Source: Symbiodinium natans
Lineage: Eukaryota > Sar > Dinophyceae > Suessiales > Symbiodiniaceae
Direction of reading: 5' to 3'
Assembly (NCBI GenBank): GCA_905221605.1
Contig: CAJNDS010002550.1
Location: 285,001-349,000 of the forward strand
Length of the DNA stretch: 64,000 nt
Shown here: piece after piece, positions 31,421 to 43,407 of the stretch
Layout of the letters: each line of letters opens with the position of its first letter
Position numbering within the stretch: the stretch's first letter is position 1
Program-made: the position numbers and the translations under genes
Notes under the pieces: generated by a model
The model's input: only the letters and a program-made list of their open reading frames with translations
Told to the model about the DNA's origin: nothing
Databases searched by the model: none

Positions 31421-32235
31421 TGAACAGCAGAGGTTGATTTGCTGAGTGGGCTGCTTGCCTCGCCAGACGCTTTGGCCTCGGAGTCAGAGCATCCAAGCAG
31501 TTTGGTTTAAGCGCTGACTACCCAAAGATCCCCATACCCCTGAAGTAAGGAATGTATCCTAAATTCTCATGGGGAGCCCTAAACCCTAAACCCTAAACCC
31601 TAAACCCTGAACACCTAAACCCTAAGCCCTAAACCCTAAACCCTAAACCCTAGGTAGATACTCTTTCAATAGGGCGGTGTTGGGCGCTCTGGGAAGGCCC
31701 TCGACAGGTTTTACATCTTCCCTCAATGGGTGCAAGAGGACCACATGTAGGAATATGTTGTTTACCAGGGTTTCTAGGGGCCATCCTAGGGTAGGTCCCT
31801 TAAGATGATCTGCGTTTTCCCCCTTAGTTTAAGGGTTTAGGGTTTCGGGTTTAGGGTTTGGAAGATCACACAAGCCTAAGCCCTAAACCCCAAGCCCTAT
31901 TCAGGAATTGCTTTGCTTGAGGAATCGCTTGGGTTTTGGGTTTGGGGTTTATGTTATCAACCAAGTTGTATGTCTAGCATTTAAGCATGCTGGTTGGGCT
32001 GTACAGACCAAACAGTCACGTGATTTTGATGTTGAGGTCCAGAAGTTAGCGGGGAAAAGATCGCAGCTTCTGCATTGAGAGCTAAAGTTAAACCCGCTGT
32101 TCGGGGAGGAAGACACCAACACAATAATCCGTAGAGCCCGACAATACCCAAGAAGCCTAAACCCAAAGCCGGCAACCCAAGCGAGATACCCGCATCCTGA
32201 ACCCAAAACCTGGGTTTTCGTTTCGTGTTCAGGGA

Positions 32236-32318
32236 AACGACCCCTATGGCCGACATTCGTGAGATGCTGCCTTTATCATACGGCTGGCATCCGGAAGTGA
32301 AGGTTTCACGATTGAGGT
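32236..32318 (+). CDS. Exon-like coding island, unknown protein
   Basis: Open plus-strand island reading PMADIREMLPLSYGWHPEVK then VSRLR, between low-copy telomere-like DNA. Splice edges not fixed; no family recognised. Confidence 0.35.
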
Positions 32319-32969
32319 AAAGGGTCCCAGGATTTTGGGGTGGTGCAGGGCTTGGGTTTAGGGTTTAGGTTTTAGGGTTTGGGGTTCAGGGGGGTTTCAG
32401 CATTTATTGGGAGAGCTTAAGGGACTTATTCAGATCTTCTTGCCCTTGTACTGCGGCTACGCCTGGATTGGATGTAGCGTTCCGGGGTTAAGCCTCAGTC
32501 AGATTGCAACTTAGGATTCAGGAGTCGGACCCTAAACACTAAACTCCCAAGTCTACGGAGTTGTTGGAGGCAGCATACCCTAAACCCCTTACCCCTAACC
32601 CCTAACTAACCCCTAAACCCGAACCCCTAAACCCTAAACCCTAAACCCTAAACCCTAAACCCTAAACCCTACATTGAATCCACACATATGTGGTACGCCT
32701 GACTTCATTGCGCTCCCGTCCACGAGGTGCGGCGAATGGCGTCACGCTTCGACTCCGAGAAGACGCTGCGAGTGCTGGGGCCCTCATTTGGGAGTTAAGG
32801 GTTTAAGGAATTAGGGTTTAGGGTTTATAGAAATTGTATAGCGTTCGGGGCCCAAAAAGTTTTGACCGAAAGTTTTGACCGAAACGTCTTGTTTTTTGGA
32901 ACTAACTTTTCATTTTTGGGAGGGGGGGGAGGGGAGGGGGGGCGGCAAAGGGGGGGCCCTGTATTTCCC

Positions 32970-33205
32970 GTCTCTCTCTCTCTCTCGCCCTCCGTTTCTC
33001 TGTTTCTCCTGCTCTCGCTCAGCCTCTCTCGTTTTGTTTCTCTCCGTCCCTGTCCCCCCCTTTCACATTGCCTCTATCTCCCCTTCTCTCCCTGTATTTC
33101 TTCCTTTCTTTGTCTCCCTTACTCTCTGTCTCACACTCTCTATCCCTCCCTCCACCTCCCGTGCCTCCGCATGTTTCTCTCTCTCACTCTCTCTCTCTCT
33201 CTGGA
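32970..33205. repeat. CT-rich low-complexity tract
   Basis: (TCTC)n and pyrimidine-rich stretches on the plus strand. Three overlapping open frames here are composition artefacts. Confidence 0.85.
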
Positions 33206-33314
33206 CTCGAGCACGTGGTCATTCGCATAGGCCTTCCCTTAACTCTCACACTGCTGAAGGCTGATTCTTCTCAAGGAAAACTGTAGCAGCATAATGCCCA
33301 TTGATGAAATCCCG

Positions 33315-33490
33315 GGACTTTTAGTTGGCCTGTTTGCTTTTAAGGGCTTGGTTGACAAGATTGCCGGAGCCGATCTGTTACAGGACTTTTTGTTGGCTTG
33401 TTTCCTTGTACAGGCTTGGCTGAGAGGATTGCCGGGCCCCATCTGCTATGGGACTTTTTGTTGGCATGTTTTCTTTGTAGGGCTGCGCGG
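33315..33490. repeat. 68-base tandem repeat, about 2.6 copies
   Basis: Units start at 33315, 33383 and 33451 with GGACTTTTWGTTGGC, each containing GTTTSCTT and (first two) GATTGCCGG. The exact 68-base spacing is clear. Confidence 0.85.
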
Positions 33491-34524
33491 GGGGGGGGGG
33501 GTCCCGAGATCAGCTTCTTGGCTGAAGGGTTTCTGGAAACCCTGAGGGAGCAAGGTTCGATACCGAGAGTGTCGTTCCGAATGATACACCTCCAAGGTTC
33601 GGGATCGAGAGCCCCCGGGGCCTTTTTGAAGCCTTCGGTGCCTTTGTGGGAACTTTTTGGGGGCCTCCGTGGCCTCCAGGCACTTGTTTGTGACTTTTTG
33701 GTGTTTGTATGGTGCCCGGAGCCTCCAGCCTCTTGTGGTGTGTAGTGCCAGAAGGCCTCAAAGGTTTACTCTAAACCTTAAACCCTAAATACTTAATCCG
33801 TCGTTTTTGAAGCTTAAACCTCAAACCTTAACTGCCTAATCCGTAATCCAAAAAACCTTAAGCCTTACACCTTAGGCCTTAAGCCCTAAACCTTAAACCT
33901 AGCCTCACTCCTCTAAGCCACACCAGGAGGAACCAAAACCCAATGAGGCTCCATGCTGGATCCATGGCCGGAATTGGCGACGCGTTGCTGGCCGGGGTAG
34001 CTGGGTTGGTTTAGGGTTTAGGATGTAGGGTTTAGGGTTTAGGGTTTAGGGTCTAGGGTTTAGGGTTTAGGGTTTAGGAATTTTACACATTTACGAAGAC
34101 CATTAGTGCAATTGTTTAGCTTTCGTGCTTTGTTTGTCTTGGGATGGAGTGCTGTGACGGCAAAGGTCCAGCAGGGTGAGAAATCGGGAAGCTTTGCACA
34201 TCGGGGAGTGCGCCACACAGAAAATGGTGCTTAGGGTACAAGGGTCAGTACAATGAACCCAAAACCCCTAGACCCGAAAACACAAGAAAACTCCTGAACC
34301 CCCAAACGCCCTCCTAAACTCCTAAACCCTTAAAATCCTTAAAACCGATTCATTATTGGCTCAAGAGGCCCTCAACCCTAGACCCTAAACCCTAAACCCT
34401 CAACCCTAAACCCGAAACCCGCAGCCCCGACTCGGCCAGGGTCCGTGGGCTGACCAGGCGGCCCGGCTCTCGCGTCAGCTGCCCCTGGCCCAGGGAGAGG
34501 GTTTGGGGCAGAGCTTCTGCAACC

Positions 34525-34803
34525 CTAAACCCTGAACCCGAACCCCTAAACCCTAAACCCTAAACCCTAAACCCTAAACCCTAAACCCTAAACCCTAAAC
34601 CCTAAACCCTAAACCCTAAACCGCCCGTCGAAGTCAGAGAAGTCGGTGTAAGAGGATCAAGGGTTTTTTTGCGAGTGCTTGGGGGGCTTCTTTGACTTTG
34701 GCGAACTTGTGGGGGGGCTGGGTGCGCTTGTGTTTAGGGTTTAGGGGTTTAGGGTTTAGGGTTTAGGGTTTAGGGTTTAGGGTTTAGGGTTTAGGGTTTA
34801 GGG
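34525..34803. repeat. CCCTAAA array and TTTAGGG array around unique DNA
   Basis: CCCTAAA at 34525-34622, 110 bases of unique DNA, TTTAGGG at 34733-34803: convergent orientation. Confidence 0.9.
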
Positions 34804-35050
34804 CTAGTGTACTTAGGACTTAAGCGTTTCGTTGGTGACTCTGCGCTGTTTTCTGGCTGGGGTTTTGAGATGTTCTCGTGGGCAGGTTTATGGGATCATC
34901 TGAGCAGACTGTTGGCGTACAGCTGTCCTGCTCCAAAGTAAAAGTCTTCAAGCAACCACAACCCGACCGCAAGTCTGTAAGGGAGGTGGGTTTCAGGCGG
35001 AGTAGGTTTCCGAGAAACCCCTAGCAAGAAGCCTCAGTACTGCTCCGTTA

Positions 35051-35150
35051 CTTGAAGGGCCATGGAGGGTCTTTTGAGCACCCTAAATAATGTTATAACC
35101 AGAGTTACCCTACTCATAGCCCTACTTCTAAGTACCCATGAAAATTCAAG
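35051..35150. mobile_element. Foldback element, family 2, diverged
   Basis: Ends CTTGAAGGGCCATGGAGGG and AAGTACCCATGAAAATTCAAG, with GTTATAACCAGAGTTACCCTA inside, as in the 30710 and 37777 copies. Confidence 0.6.
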
Positions 35151-35351
35151 TTTTCTAGGATTCCAAGTATGGGCCCTTGATTTAGGTCCCTTGTTGTACA
35201 ACCCTTATATACACTAATCACACAATGAGGCCCTATACTTCGGATACCTGCTGCGAGGTCCTTGGCAGATCGGAGGACGCTGAGAGTTGCCAGGGGGCTC
35301 AGGACAGAAAGTCGGGCGAGGGGTGCCAGATCGACCAAGATAGAACTGCCC

Positions 35352-35642
35352 CCGAACCCTAAACCCTAAACCCTAAACCCTAAACCCTAAACCCTAAACC
35401 CTAAACCCTAAACCCTAAACCCCCGAAACACCCCTAAACCCCTTAAAGAACTCCCAGGATCCTCCATTCAGGAGTTCGCTCAACCTCCGACCATGGCCCT
35501 TCGGCCCTCGGACCCTGAAACACCTCTCAGCCACGGGTTTAGGGTTTAGGGTTTAGGGTTTAGGGTTTAGGGTTTAGGGTTTAGGGTTTAGGGTTTAGGG
35601 TTTAGGGTTTAGGGTTTAGGGTTTAGGCTCTAGGGGTTTAGG
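35352..35642. repeat. CCCTAAA array and TTTAGGG array around a coding-like island
   Basis: CCCTAAA at 35352-35421 and TTTAGGG at 35537-35630 flank an open island (KELPGSSIQEFAQPPTMALR then PSDPETPLSHG, about 35445-35537). Confidence 0.85.
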
Positions 35643-35830
35643 GTTTCGAGTTTCGGGTTTAGGGCTTGCAGTTCCCTAAACCCTAAATTGTCTGAGTCTT
35701 TCTTGATTCAAATTAGGTGCTTCGGGCTCGATGATGAACAAGTGTGGGAACCCCCAATCAACTGAGGCTTGTCAAGACGCTTTGCCGTTTGGGGTTTGAG
35801 GCTTTAGGGTTCAGGCCCAGGGTTTGGAGT

Positions 35831-35939
35831 CTTAACTTAGGAGCCCAATAGGTAAACTTTAAACTTTTTGGGTATGCTAAACCCCTACTAAAAGAAAAGT
35901 TTGTTTTTTTGGGCCAAGGCATTGGGCAACTAAGTTAAG
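35831..35939. mobile_element. Foldback element, family 7
   Basis: Perfect 9-bp ends CTTAACTTA / TAAGTTAAG. Interior GGAGCCCAATAGGTAAACTTTAAACTTTTTGGG ... CCCCTACTAAAAGAAAAGTTTG ... GGGCCAAGGCATTGGGCAAC. About 90% like the copy at 43018-43125 by eye. Confidence 0.75.
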
Positions 35940-36132
35940 CAAGCGGTTAGCGGCAATTAAGGATCATGGCACCCCCCGCTTCCACACATTCATGAGAAGA
36001 TGTTTCCTCAAGAAACATCTCAAGCAGTTCCGCGCCTCAACCCCTAGAGCCCTAGACCCCTAAACCCCTAAACCCCTTAAACCCTAAACCCCTAAACCCC
36101 TAAACCCCTAAACCCCTACACCCTAAACCCCC

Positions 36133-36309
36133 GGAAGCCACTCAGATCTCCGACGCACGGACGAAAGCTTCGCCGATGCTTTTGGAGACCATGCAGAAGA
36201 CGTACAGAACTCAGTGCAGGTCGTCAGTGGCACCTGCATCACGAAGGGAATAGAATGTAGTATATGCGAACCAAAGAGCGAAACTTGGTTGAATCCTCTC
36301 CCACAGTAG
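36133..36309 (+). CDS. Possible 3'-terminal exon, unknown protein
   Basis: A 58-codon frame closed by TAG 36307-36309. It reads GSHSDLRRTDESFADAFGDH, AEDVQNSVQVVSGTCITKGI and ECSICEPKSETWLNPLPQ. It follows CCTAAA repeats. The next 270 bases (36331-36576) are open on both strands and unassigned. Whether the TAG is a true stop or intron sequence is not known. Confidence 0.4.
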   Translation, partial: GSHSDLRRTDESFADAFGDHAEDVQNSVQVVSGTCITKGIECSICEPKSETWLNPLPQ

Positions 36310-36663
36310 AAAACCTCAGAGTCTCAGCTTGTGCCTGTGCTGGCTGAACTAAGGAGCAGAGCAAATCTGATCATGGAAACTCGACTTAAGACTCTACTTT
36401 TGAGCCTCCGACCCCCTTCTTGCAAGCTTTGCGAGAATGGTCCTTTACCAGCTGCGAACACCAAGGCACTAGCACATGAATGGCTGCTCGGAGTCGAAAA
36501 CATGCTGAGCCGCAGCCGTAAGAGAGACACTGTGACAAGAAGAAGGTCTGCAGAACAGACCTCTCGAATCCCGTAGAGGCCCTTAACCCCCGAGCCCATG
36601 CTGTCCTAGAGACCTTGAGTCCTGAGATAGCTCTGCAGCCGAGTTTTCCAGCTCACTTTTTGT

Positions 36664-36733
36664 AGGGTTTAGGGTTTAGGGTTTAGGGTTTAGGGTTTAG
36701 GGTTTAGGGTTTAGGGTTTAGGGTTTAGGGTTC
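36664..36733. repeat. TTTAGGG array
   Basis: About ten perfect units just upstream of the possible start exon at 36782. Confidence 0.95.
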
Positions 36734-36781
36734 TTGCTTCTTGCAAGCTTTAGCAGCTGACGCCTTCCTCTTCCTCCAGCC

Positions 36782-36850
36782 ATGGCGGAGATCGCCGCCT
36801 CGCAGCAGCTCATTGCACAGAGGCGGCTGAAGCTTCTCGGAGCAGACGTG
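36782..36850 (+). CDS. Exon-like island with possible start codon, unknown protein
   Basis: ATG at 36782 lies just after a pyrimidine-rich CCTCTTCCTCCAG. The frame reads MAEIAASQQLIAQRRLKLLG then ADV, followed by GTGGGG and a TTTAGGG array. The pyrimidine tract plus AG could be a trans-splicing (spliced-leader) acceptor of a new gene, as dinoflagellate mRNAs are trans-spliced, or an ordinary internal acceptor. Confidence 0.4.
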
Positions 36851-37064
36851 GGGTTTAGGGTTTAGGATTTAGGGGATTTAGGGTTTAGGGTTTAGGGTTT
36901 AGGGTTTAGGGTTGGGGTTTAGGGTGTAGGGTGTAGGGTGTAGGGTTTAGGGTTATAGACCCCCAAAATCGTAGGATCCCCTTAAGAATATCATAGTTCG
37001 GAAAACCCCCCCCCAAGAACCCCCCCTCCCAGGCTGCACAAAAGTCTGTTTTTGTTAGCTGGCT

Positions 37065-37235
37065 ATTGGGCAGCTAATAGCAGCTTATAGCCACACGACC
37101 CTTCCGCACTATTAGCTAGCTATTAGCACTGCTGACTGCTATTCGCCAGCTATTAGCGAACGCAGTCCTGGTTACACGACCCCCCCCCCCAAGCCAACAA
37201 GCCGCTAATAGCAGCTATTAGCTGGCGAACAGTCT
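37065..37235. repeat. Cluster of GCTATTAGC / GCTAATAGC dyads
   Basis: At least seven occurrences of AGCTATTAGC, GCTAATAGC or close variants in both orientations. The larger arms CTATTCGCCAGCTATTAGCG and its counterpart CAGCTATTAGCTGGCGAACAG occur around a C13 run. Confidence 0.75.
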
Positions 37236-37776
37236 TCAATTCGCAGGGGTAACAAAGGCCCAGTCGACGTTGCGCGTTTTAATTAGCAAAAGGCTTGTCG
37301 CGCGCAGTAAGGATGGGGGCCTGGGGGGGGGGGTTGTTGGGGGGGGGGGTTTTCCGAACTATGAGAATAGGACCCCAAAAAGGTGCCCCTAATATGGTAA
37401 GCCTTTGCATGGGTTTGGGGTTTGGGAGAAGGGGTCAAGGGTTGCGCATAGGTTCAGGCCACGGGAGCTGGCTACGTACCCTGTGAAGCCTAAACTTTAA
37501 ACCACCCTGCACCCTAAACAGGATTTTGGTGGGGGGGGGGGAGGGCAGGGGGGGGGGGGGGGGGGGGTGGGTGCGAAATCCCACTTTATCAGGCACGGCA
37601 CACGACAGAGATCTAAGCCCCACGGTTTGTAATCCTGCAAGCCACTGAGCGGAACCCTTGTTGCCCTTTTTGGGCTGTGAAGTTACCAGGCCAAAACAGG
37701 ATTCTGATGTGGTTACTGAGCTGCCGATTCTACGGCCCCAAATCCCTGCAACATGCATAGAACTACAGTGCCAATA

Positions 37777-37886
37777 CTTGGAGGTTCATGTGTGGGTATA
37801 CGTGCGGTTATAAGTAGGGTAACTATGGTTGTAACCTTTTTTCGGGTACTTAGAACCCTACTTATAAGTACCCGTGAGCCTTCAAG
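37777..37886. mobile_element. Foldback element, family 2
   Basis: Ends CTTGGAGGTTCATGTGTGGG and GTACCCGTGAGCCTTCAAG; inner arms GGTTATAAGTAGGG and CCCTACTTATAAG. Confidence 0.7.
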
Positions 37887-38121
37887 TACACACCCCATTT
37901 AGAGGCTGCACAGCCGCGAGGATCTAGGGGCTGGGCCAGGGCCCCAATTCCTAAACCCTAAGCCCTAAACCCTATAAACATGAACCCCTAAACCCTAGAC
38001 CCTAAACCCCTAACCCCTAATCTCTAATTCCCTAACCCTAAGCCAAGAGCGCAACACGAGGTTCCGCTTCATGATGCACGACGCCTGGGAGATCCTTCGA
38101 GCTGAAATGGGATTCTGCCCT

Positions 38122-38215
38122 ATAGAGGTCGAAATAACTACGAATAGTATTCGCTTATGGTCCCTTTATAATTGTACTATAATAACCCCCAAAACCCTAT
38201 TCTATTTACTAAGGC
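38122..38215. mobile_element. Foldback-type element, family 6
   Basis: AGGTCGAAATAACTACGAATAGTATTCGCTTATGGTCCC ... ACTATAATAACCCCCAAAACCCTATTC ... GGCTCCTATATT. Confidence 0.55.
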
Positions 38216-38413
38216 TCCTATATTAACCATATGGGGGTTTCCGAAAATGGGGGGGGGGGGGCGGGTACCCTTTTGGGGGCTCTGAGAATAAGGATTACAC
38301 TATTTGGGGGTATGTTAAGGGTACCCCCCCCCCCCCCCCCCCCCCCGCCTAAACCCTCCTAAACCTGTGAAATTGCTGAGCCGCTCCTGGGCTTAGGTTC
38401 ATGGGTACTTATA

Positions 38414-38524
38414 CTAGGACCGGGACTAGGCCCTTATTTCCTTTTGTTAGGGTTGGGGTTCCCTTGTAATCACTTTAAAACCAAAAGGGTACCCTTGTTG
38501 TTCCTCGCCTACTCCTTGGTCTAG
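38414..38524. mobile_element. Foldback element, family 4
   Basis: CTAGGACCGGGACTAGGCCCTTATTTCC ... GGTTGGGGTTCCCTTGTAATC ... AACCAAAAGGGTACCC ... CCTTGGTCTAG; terminal inverted repeats CTAGGACC / GGTCTAG. Confidence 0.7.
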
Positions 38525-38690
38525 CATAAGCACGTTTGAGTTTGGGTAAACTTTGGTGATAATCATCACCGACAGCCCTACAGATACGTGCCCAGTAACT
38601 TTCAAATTCAAGTAGAATAAACTCCTGCAAGTTGGAATATGGTATCAGGCTGATTCGGCCTGGGATTCCCTTCAGTATACCTGTTGGGGT

Positions 38691-39148
38691 ATGGGGATCA
38701 GAATGTTCCAACCTTTTGAAGTTTACTGTAGGTGTCGGAGTTCACCACCTTTCGCTGATGAAAAGTCGGAAGGCTTGTGCGAAGGCGACTCGGACATCGA
38801 GGTGTTTTGGAACGCCTTCGAGCAGGAGGTGCAGGCGGCCTCCTTGCTGGAAAACAACGCAACCGGCCACGAAGCGCTGCTGGCCGAACAAATCGAAGTG
38901 TTCGGCGAGGAGCCGGTCGTCCCTGCCGCCAGCCGTGCCCGCGCAGATCGAGCTCCCATCCGGGAGCGGGATTCTCCGGTGGTCGTCGATGCTGACGCGG
39001 CTGCGGAGACCCCGACGAAGCGGGGCCGCAGGGAGAGTACGTACAATCTCGACAACTTGCCCCGGGGCATTTGCACAGCGTGCAGTTTGGTCAGGGCCGA
39101 AGTCGCGACATTTCCACGCTGCCCCCCCTGCCTCTTTCCCTCCGAAGG
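38691..39148 (+). CDS. Large acidic exon-like frame, unknown protein
   Basis: About 150 open codons with strong coding composition, including GDSDIEVFWNAFEQEVQAAS, LLAEQIEVFGEEPVVPAASR, an Arg/Asp-rich stretch (RADRAPIRERDSPVVVDADA) and a Cys cluster near the end (GICTACSLV ... RCPPC). The Cys pairs CTAC and CPPC, about 20 residues apart, could be a small zinc site. This is the longest exon-like frame between 13 and 61 kb. It runs out into TTTAGGG-like DNA at about 39150. The true start is unknown; an AG|G acceptor at 38772 is possible. Confidence 0.45.
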
Positions 39149-39389
39149 GTTTAGGGGGTTTAGGGTTTTTAGGGTTTTTAGGGTTTTAAGGGTTTTTAGG
39201 GTTTAGGGTTTAGGGTTTAGGGGGGTTAGGGTTTTTAGGCCATCTCCCCTCCTCTTCCCTTCCCCTCCCTCCCTCCTTCCCTCCCTTTGTCCACTGTGTG
39301 CCCTGCGTGTTCCCAGACTCTTAGAAACACTTACCTGATAAAAAATGTATACACAGATCAAACTATCCCCCCTTCATACAGGCTGCATG

Positions 39390-39490
39390 GTTATAGAGTT
39401 CTTAAGGGAGGGGGTTTCAAGCGGGTATGTAACCCAAGGTCCCCTAACACTCCCTTCTTCGCCCCCATGAACCCCCTCCCTTAAGAACCC
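39390..39490. mobile_element. Foldback element, singleton
   Basis: GTTCTTAAGGGAGGGGGTTT on the left and AACCCCCTCCCTTAAGAAC on the right form nearly perfect 19-20 base arms around CAAGCGGGTATGTAACCCAAGG. A related but weaker form lies near 3860-4120. Confidence 0.65.
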
Positions 39491-39761
39491 CTGCCCAGGG
39501 TCCCGAACCTCAAGCCCTAAACCCCTTACACAAAACACTAGGCTCCTAAACCCCTACACCCCGAAATCCCTAAACCCCTCAAATCCCTAAATCCCTAAAC
39601 CCTAGCCCTAAACCCTAAACCCTAAACGCTCAGAAACCCTTAGGTTCGCAAAGAGCCCAAAAAACCGAAGGAACGCTCTTTTCGTCCACTGGCCCGTAGC
39701 GCCCGAAGTGGTGGCGAAACTGCTGCCAAGGCCATGCCGGGGTTCACCCTAAAAGTCCATG

Positions 39762-39904
39762 GTTGAGGGTTTAGGGTTTGGGGTTTAGGGTTAGGGTTTA
39801 GGGTTTAGGGTTTAGGGTTTAGGGTTTAGGGTTTAGGGTTTAGGGTTTAGGGTTTAGGGTTTAGGGTTTAGGGTTTAGGGTTTAGGGTTTAGGGTTTAGG
39901 GTCC
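39762..39904. repeat. TTTAGGG array
   Basis: About 20 units, nearly perfect. Confidence 0.95.
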
Positions 39905-40016
39905 ATGTTCCTATACAGTATATACTTGCTTGGGCCTCAAAGGGGATTCCATATAATACTCACATAATAGATCTGGGGCCCAGGCTTATATTTCATACAT
40001 GGGCCATGGACCCTTA
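39905..40016. mobile_element. Foldback element, family 8
   Basis: CATGTTCCTATACAGTATATACTTGCTTGGGCCTC ... GGGGCCCAGGCTTATATTTCATACATGGGCCATGG. It abuts a 20-copy TTTAGGG array on its left. Confidence 0.6.
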
Positions 40017-43000
40017 GGGTCAGGGATATATATATATATATATTATATATATATATGGGGTTACGTAAGGGCGGGAACTAAGGGGCTTGGTGTTTAAGGC
40101 TTTCGGGGCGGGTGGATTCGTGGTTGGTGCGTTGCACAAGCTCCGCGGAAGCAACGAAGCCCGATTGCGTCTTAGGTTTTAGGATTTATCGATGGTCGGG
40201 GCTCTTGAGTTTCGAAGGTTTCATTGTTTTTTTTTGGGTTTCAGGGTTTTTGGGTACTCTAAAATCAGAGCTTCGGTTTAGCTAAGAGGAGGTGCACTGA
40301 AGACTGACACCCTCACACTCTTCGACACGGAGGAGGCCGTGAGTCCCCAGACACCCAGCAACCGGGCTGAGGCCGTCAACCCCAAACCCGAAACCTAAAC
40401 CCTAAACCCTAAATGGAGGAGCCTCCGGCTCAGGCCGCCGACCCAAGAGGCCCGAAACCTCTCAACCCTCAAACCAAGGTTCGGGGTTTGAGGCTGTGTT
40501 GTGGGAATGGGGGGGTAGAGGCTTCGAACTGTTGGAGTGGTTGGCGTAAGGTTGCAACATAGGCAACCTTACCGTGAAACCTCAATCCTAGTCCCTAAAT
40601 CCCAAACCCCTAACCCTAAACCCCACACCCGAGTTTGCGGGGTGGGGGGGTGCGGGGGATGTGGGGAGAGGGGGGGGGGGGAGTGAGGTGGGGGGGGGAG
40701 GGGTGGGGGCTTGCCAAAGGAGCCCCCTGTGCTGAAGCGCCTGTGGCGCGGTCCTGCATGAACAAATTGTGCACCGACCCCCCACCCCCCCCCCCCCCCC
40801 CCCCCCCCCCACGTTTTAAGGTTTTTGGGGGTGTAAGGGGAGGGGGAGGGTTCCCTCCCCCAAAACCATCCAACACGCCGCCGGGGTCGGCGGACCCTAA
40901 ACCCTAAACCCTCAACCCTCAACCCTAAACCCTAAACCCGCCCTCTTGGCCAGGGGCCTGGAGCCCGACATCTTGGAAGGTTCAGCTTGGGTGGGCCCCT
41001 GGGCTGCTTAGGGGTGAGGGTGCTTTAGGGTTTTGGGTTTAGGGTTTAGGGTTTGGGGTTTAGGGTTTATATAGGGTTTAGGGGGTTTAGGTCTTGAGGA
41101 TTCAAATCTGTATCGGAGTATCTCCGGTTCAGGGTCCAACGACTTCGCAGTCCATGCTTTTGTAGCTGCTAGACTGTAACCCTAAACCCTGAACCCTACA
41201 CCCTATAAACTATAAACCCTAAACCCTATAAACCCCAACCCTCATAAGCCCTAGACCCTATAGGCCCTATACACCAAACCCAAAACCCTATAAACCCAAA
41301 ACCCTATAAGCCCTGTAAACCCTTTAGGTCTTATAAAACCTGTAGGCCCTACAAACCCTATAAGCCCTAAACCCTACAAGCCCCATAAACCCTACAAGCC
41401 TTAAACCCTGAACCCTAAACCCCCTCCTTTTTGCAGGATAGAACCCCCTGAGGCCGACCTCGCCGAAAACCCATGTCTGCAGGGTTTAGGTTTGGGGTTA
41501 AGGGCTAAGGACTCCAGAGCCACATCTCCCGAACAACCATGGGCCCTTAGCATGGTTTATAGGGCTTTGAGTTATGGGGTTTTGGTTTTTTTTGTTTTAA
41601 CGGGTTCGGGTGTATAGGGTCTAGGGTTTATAGGGTTTATTTAGGGTTTAGGGTTTTGGGACTTCTTTCCCGTCTCTAAGCTTCAAAGCGCGTTTCTTCC
41701 CCAAAACGGTACACCTTCAGAACTTGAGCCCTCCTAATCTAAGGTTGGAGTCATGGGCCTTTAGTATGAGCACGTAAAGGAGAGCTTCCCTTGTTCGGGG
41801 TTTGGGATTTGGAGGGTTTAGGGTTTAGAGTTCAGGGTTTAGGGTTTAGGGTTAGGGCTTACATCCTGCAGGTGATAAAAGCCAGAGACTTAGGAGACTG
41901 ACAGGTGGAATGGATGTACTGGATTCCAGGTCTGTTCACGTGGCTTTCTCATGCTTCTCCCTTACGAAACCTACCGCGTGTAAAATCAAAGAACAGTTCC
42001 AGCCCCCCACCCAGTCCGTTGGCTCCCTTTTCCCGGTCGTCTGGTATTTTGACAGGCGGCGAACTCAGAGACCGATTCGCGAGAGTTGAAATACGCAGTC
42101 ATTCTGGGTTTTCTTAGGCTTTGGAAATCATAGAGGCTTACTTCTCAAACTTAGGGCCCCTCCCTGGACAAGAGGGGCCACTTTGTAATAAGGACCCTTT
42201 AAAAGGGACCATAGTTTCGTGACCAAAGGTGCCCCGTCCCAAACATACTCTCCAGAAGGCCTGAATGAGTTCAAGGGCCATCAGAATCAATTCCAAGTCC
42301 AAAATTCTTAAGAAAATAGAATTTTAAAAGGAAAAAGTTGAATCAAATTCTTCAGAAAATGCACTTTGAAACGAACAAGTTGAATCAAACAAGCAACAGC
42401 CAAGACAGCAGCGAAACGGATTTTGCCGCTGTGTAGAGGCTCCAGGGCTCCGAGGGGCCTGGATGGGCTAAAACCCGAAACCCTAAACCCTAAATCCCTA
42501 TAAGCCCTATAAACCCTATAAACCCTAAACCCTATAAACCCCATTTTCCGTATAACCCCAGAAACCCTAAACCCCAAACCCTAAACCCTATAAACCCCCC
42601 ATTTCCCTATAACCCCATCTAATCCAGAACCCAAAAGACTATAACCCCATATAATCCAGAACCCAAAAGATGAATGCTTCGGACTGAAGGCCTGGTGCTC
42701 CTCACGGAGCGCGGCGTCTCCGCCGCACACCCGCTGGGACGCACACTTGCGCCTCGTGGGAACAGGGGGCCTCGAGCACTTTAGGGGTTTAGGGCTTAGG
42801 GTTTAGGGTTTAGGGTTTAGGGCTTAGAGCTTAGGGCTAAGGGTTTAGGTGTTAGGGTTTCGGGTGTAGGGTTTAGGGTGAGGTGAGGCTCTGCATTGTA
42901 CCATGTGAGAAGCATACCGTGCGCAGCTTCGATCAAGAGATGGGAGGGCATTGTCAGGCAGATGAGAAGTGATTGTCAGAGTCTTCCGACAGACGTCAGA

Positions 43001-43017
43001 ATCTTCAAGCAGCAGTG

Positions 43018-43125
43018 TAGTCTTAGGAGCCCAATAGGTGAACTTTAAACTTTTTGGGCATACTAAACCCCTACTAAAAGAAAAGTTTAATTTTTTTTGG
43101 GCCAAGGTATTGGGCAACTAAGTAG
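43018..43125. mobile_element. Foldback element, family 7
   Basis: TCTTAGGAGCCCAATAGGTGAACTTTAAACTTTTTGGGCATACTAAACCCCTACTAAAAGAAAAG ... GGCCAAGGTATTGGGCAACTAAG, nearly identical to the 35831 copy. Confidence 0.75.
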
Positions 43126-43407
43126 TAGTGCTGAACCCAGCATCACCCGCTTGAGGTGCGTCCGATTGATCACCTGGGTGCCAACATCCGTTGCCCAGCC
43201 GAAGGTAAACGTGGGAACCTGAATCGTGGGCCCAGCGTCAACCTCCGAAACCCTGAACCCAAGACTTCGTGTCGTTGGCAAGGTGTGGTTATAGCTTTGG
43301 CAGCCTGGTCAGGGTCGCTGCCAATTTTCGTGGCGATGTCGCTGGATTTGTTGGGTTTCAGAGAGCTTTACCAATCAGGCGCGGCAAAGGTCGAACTAGA
43401 GTAACGA

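Noticed and set aside
32862-33286. Ser/Leu-rich plus-strand frames that resemble membrane proteins
   Set aside because: Created by (TCTC)n low-complexity sequence; three frames are open over the same bases.
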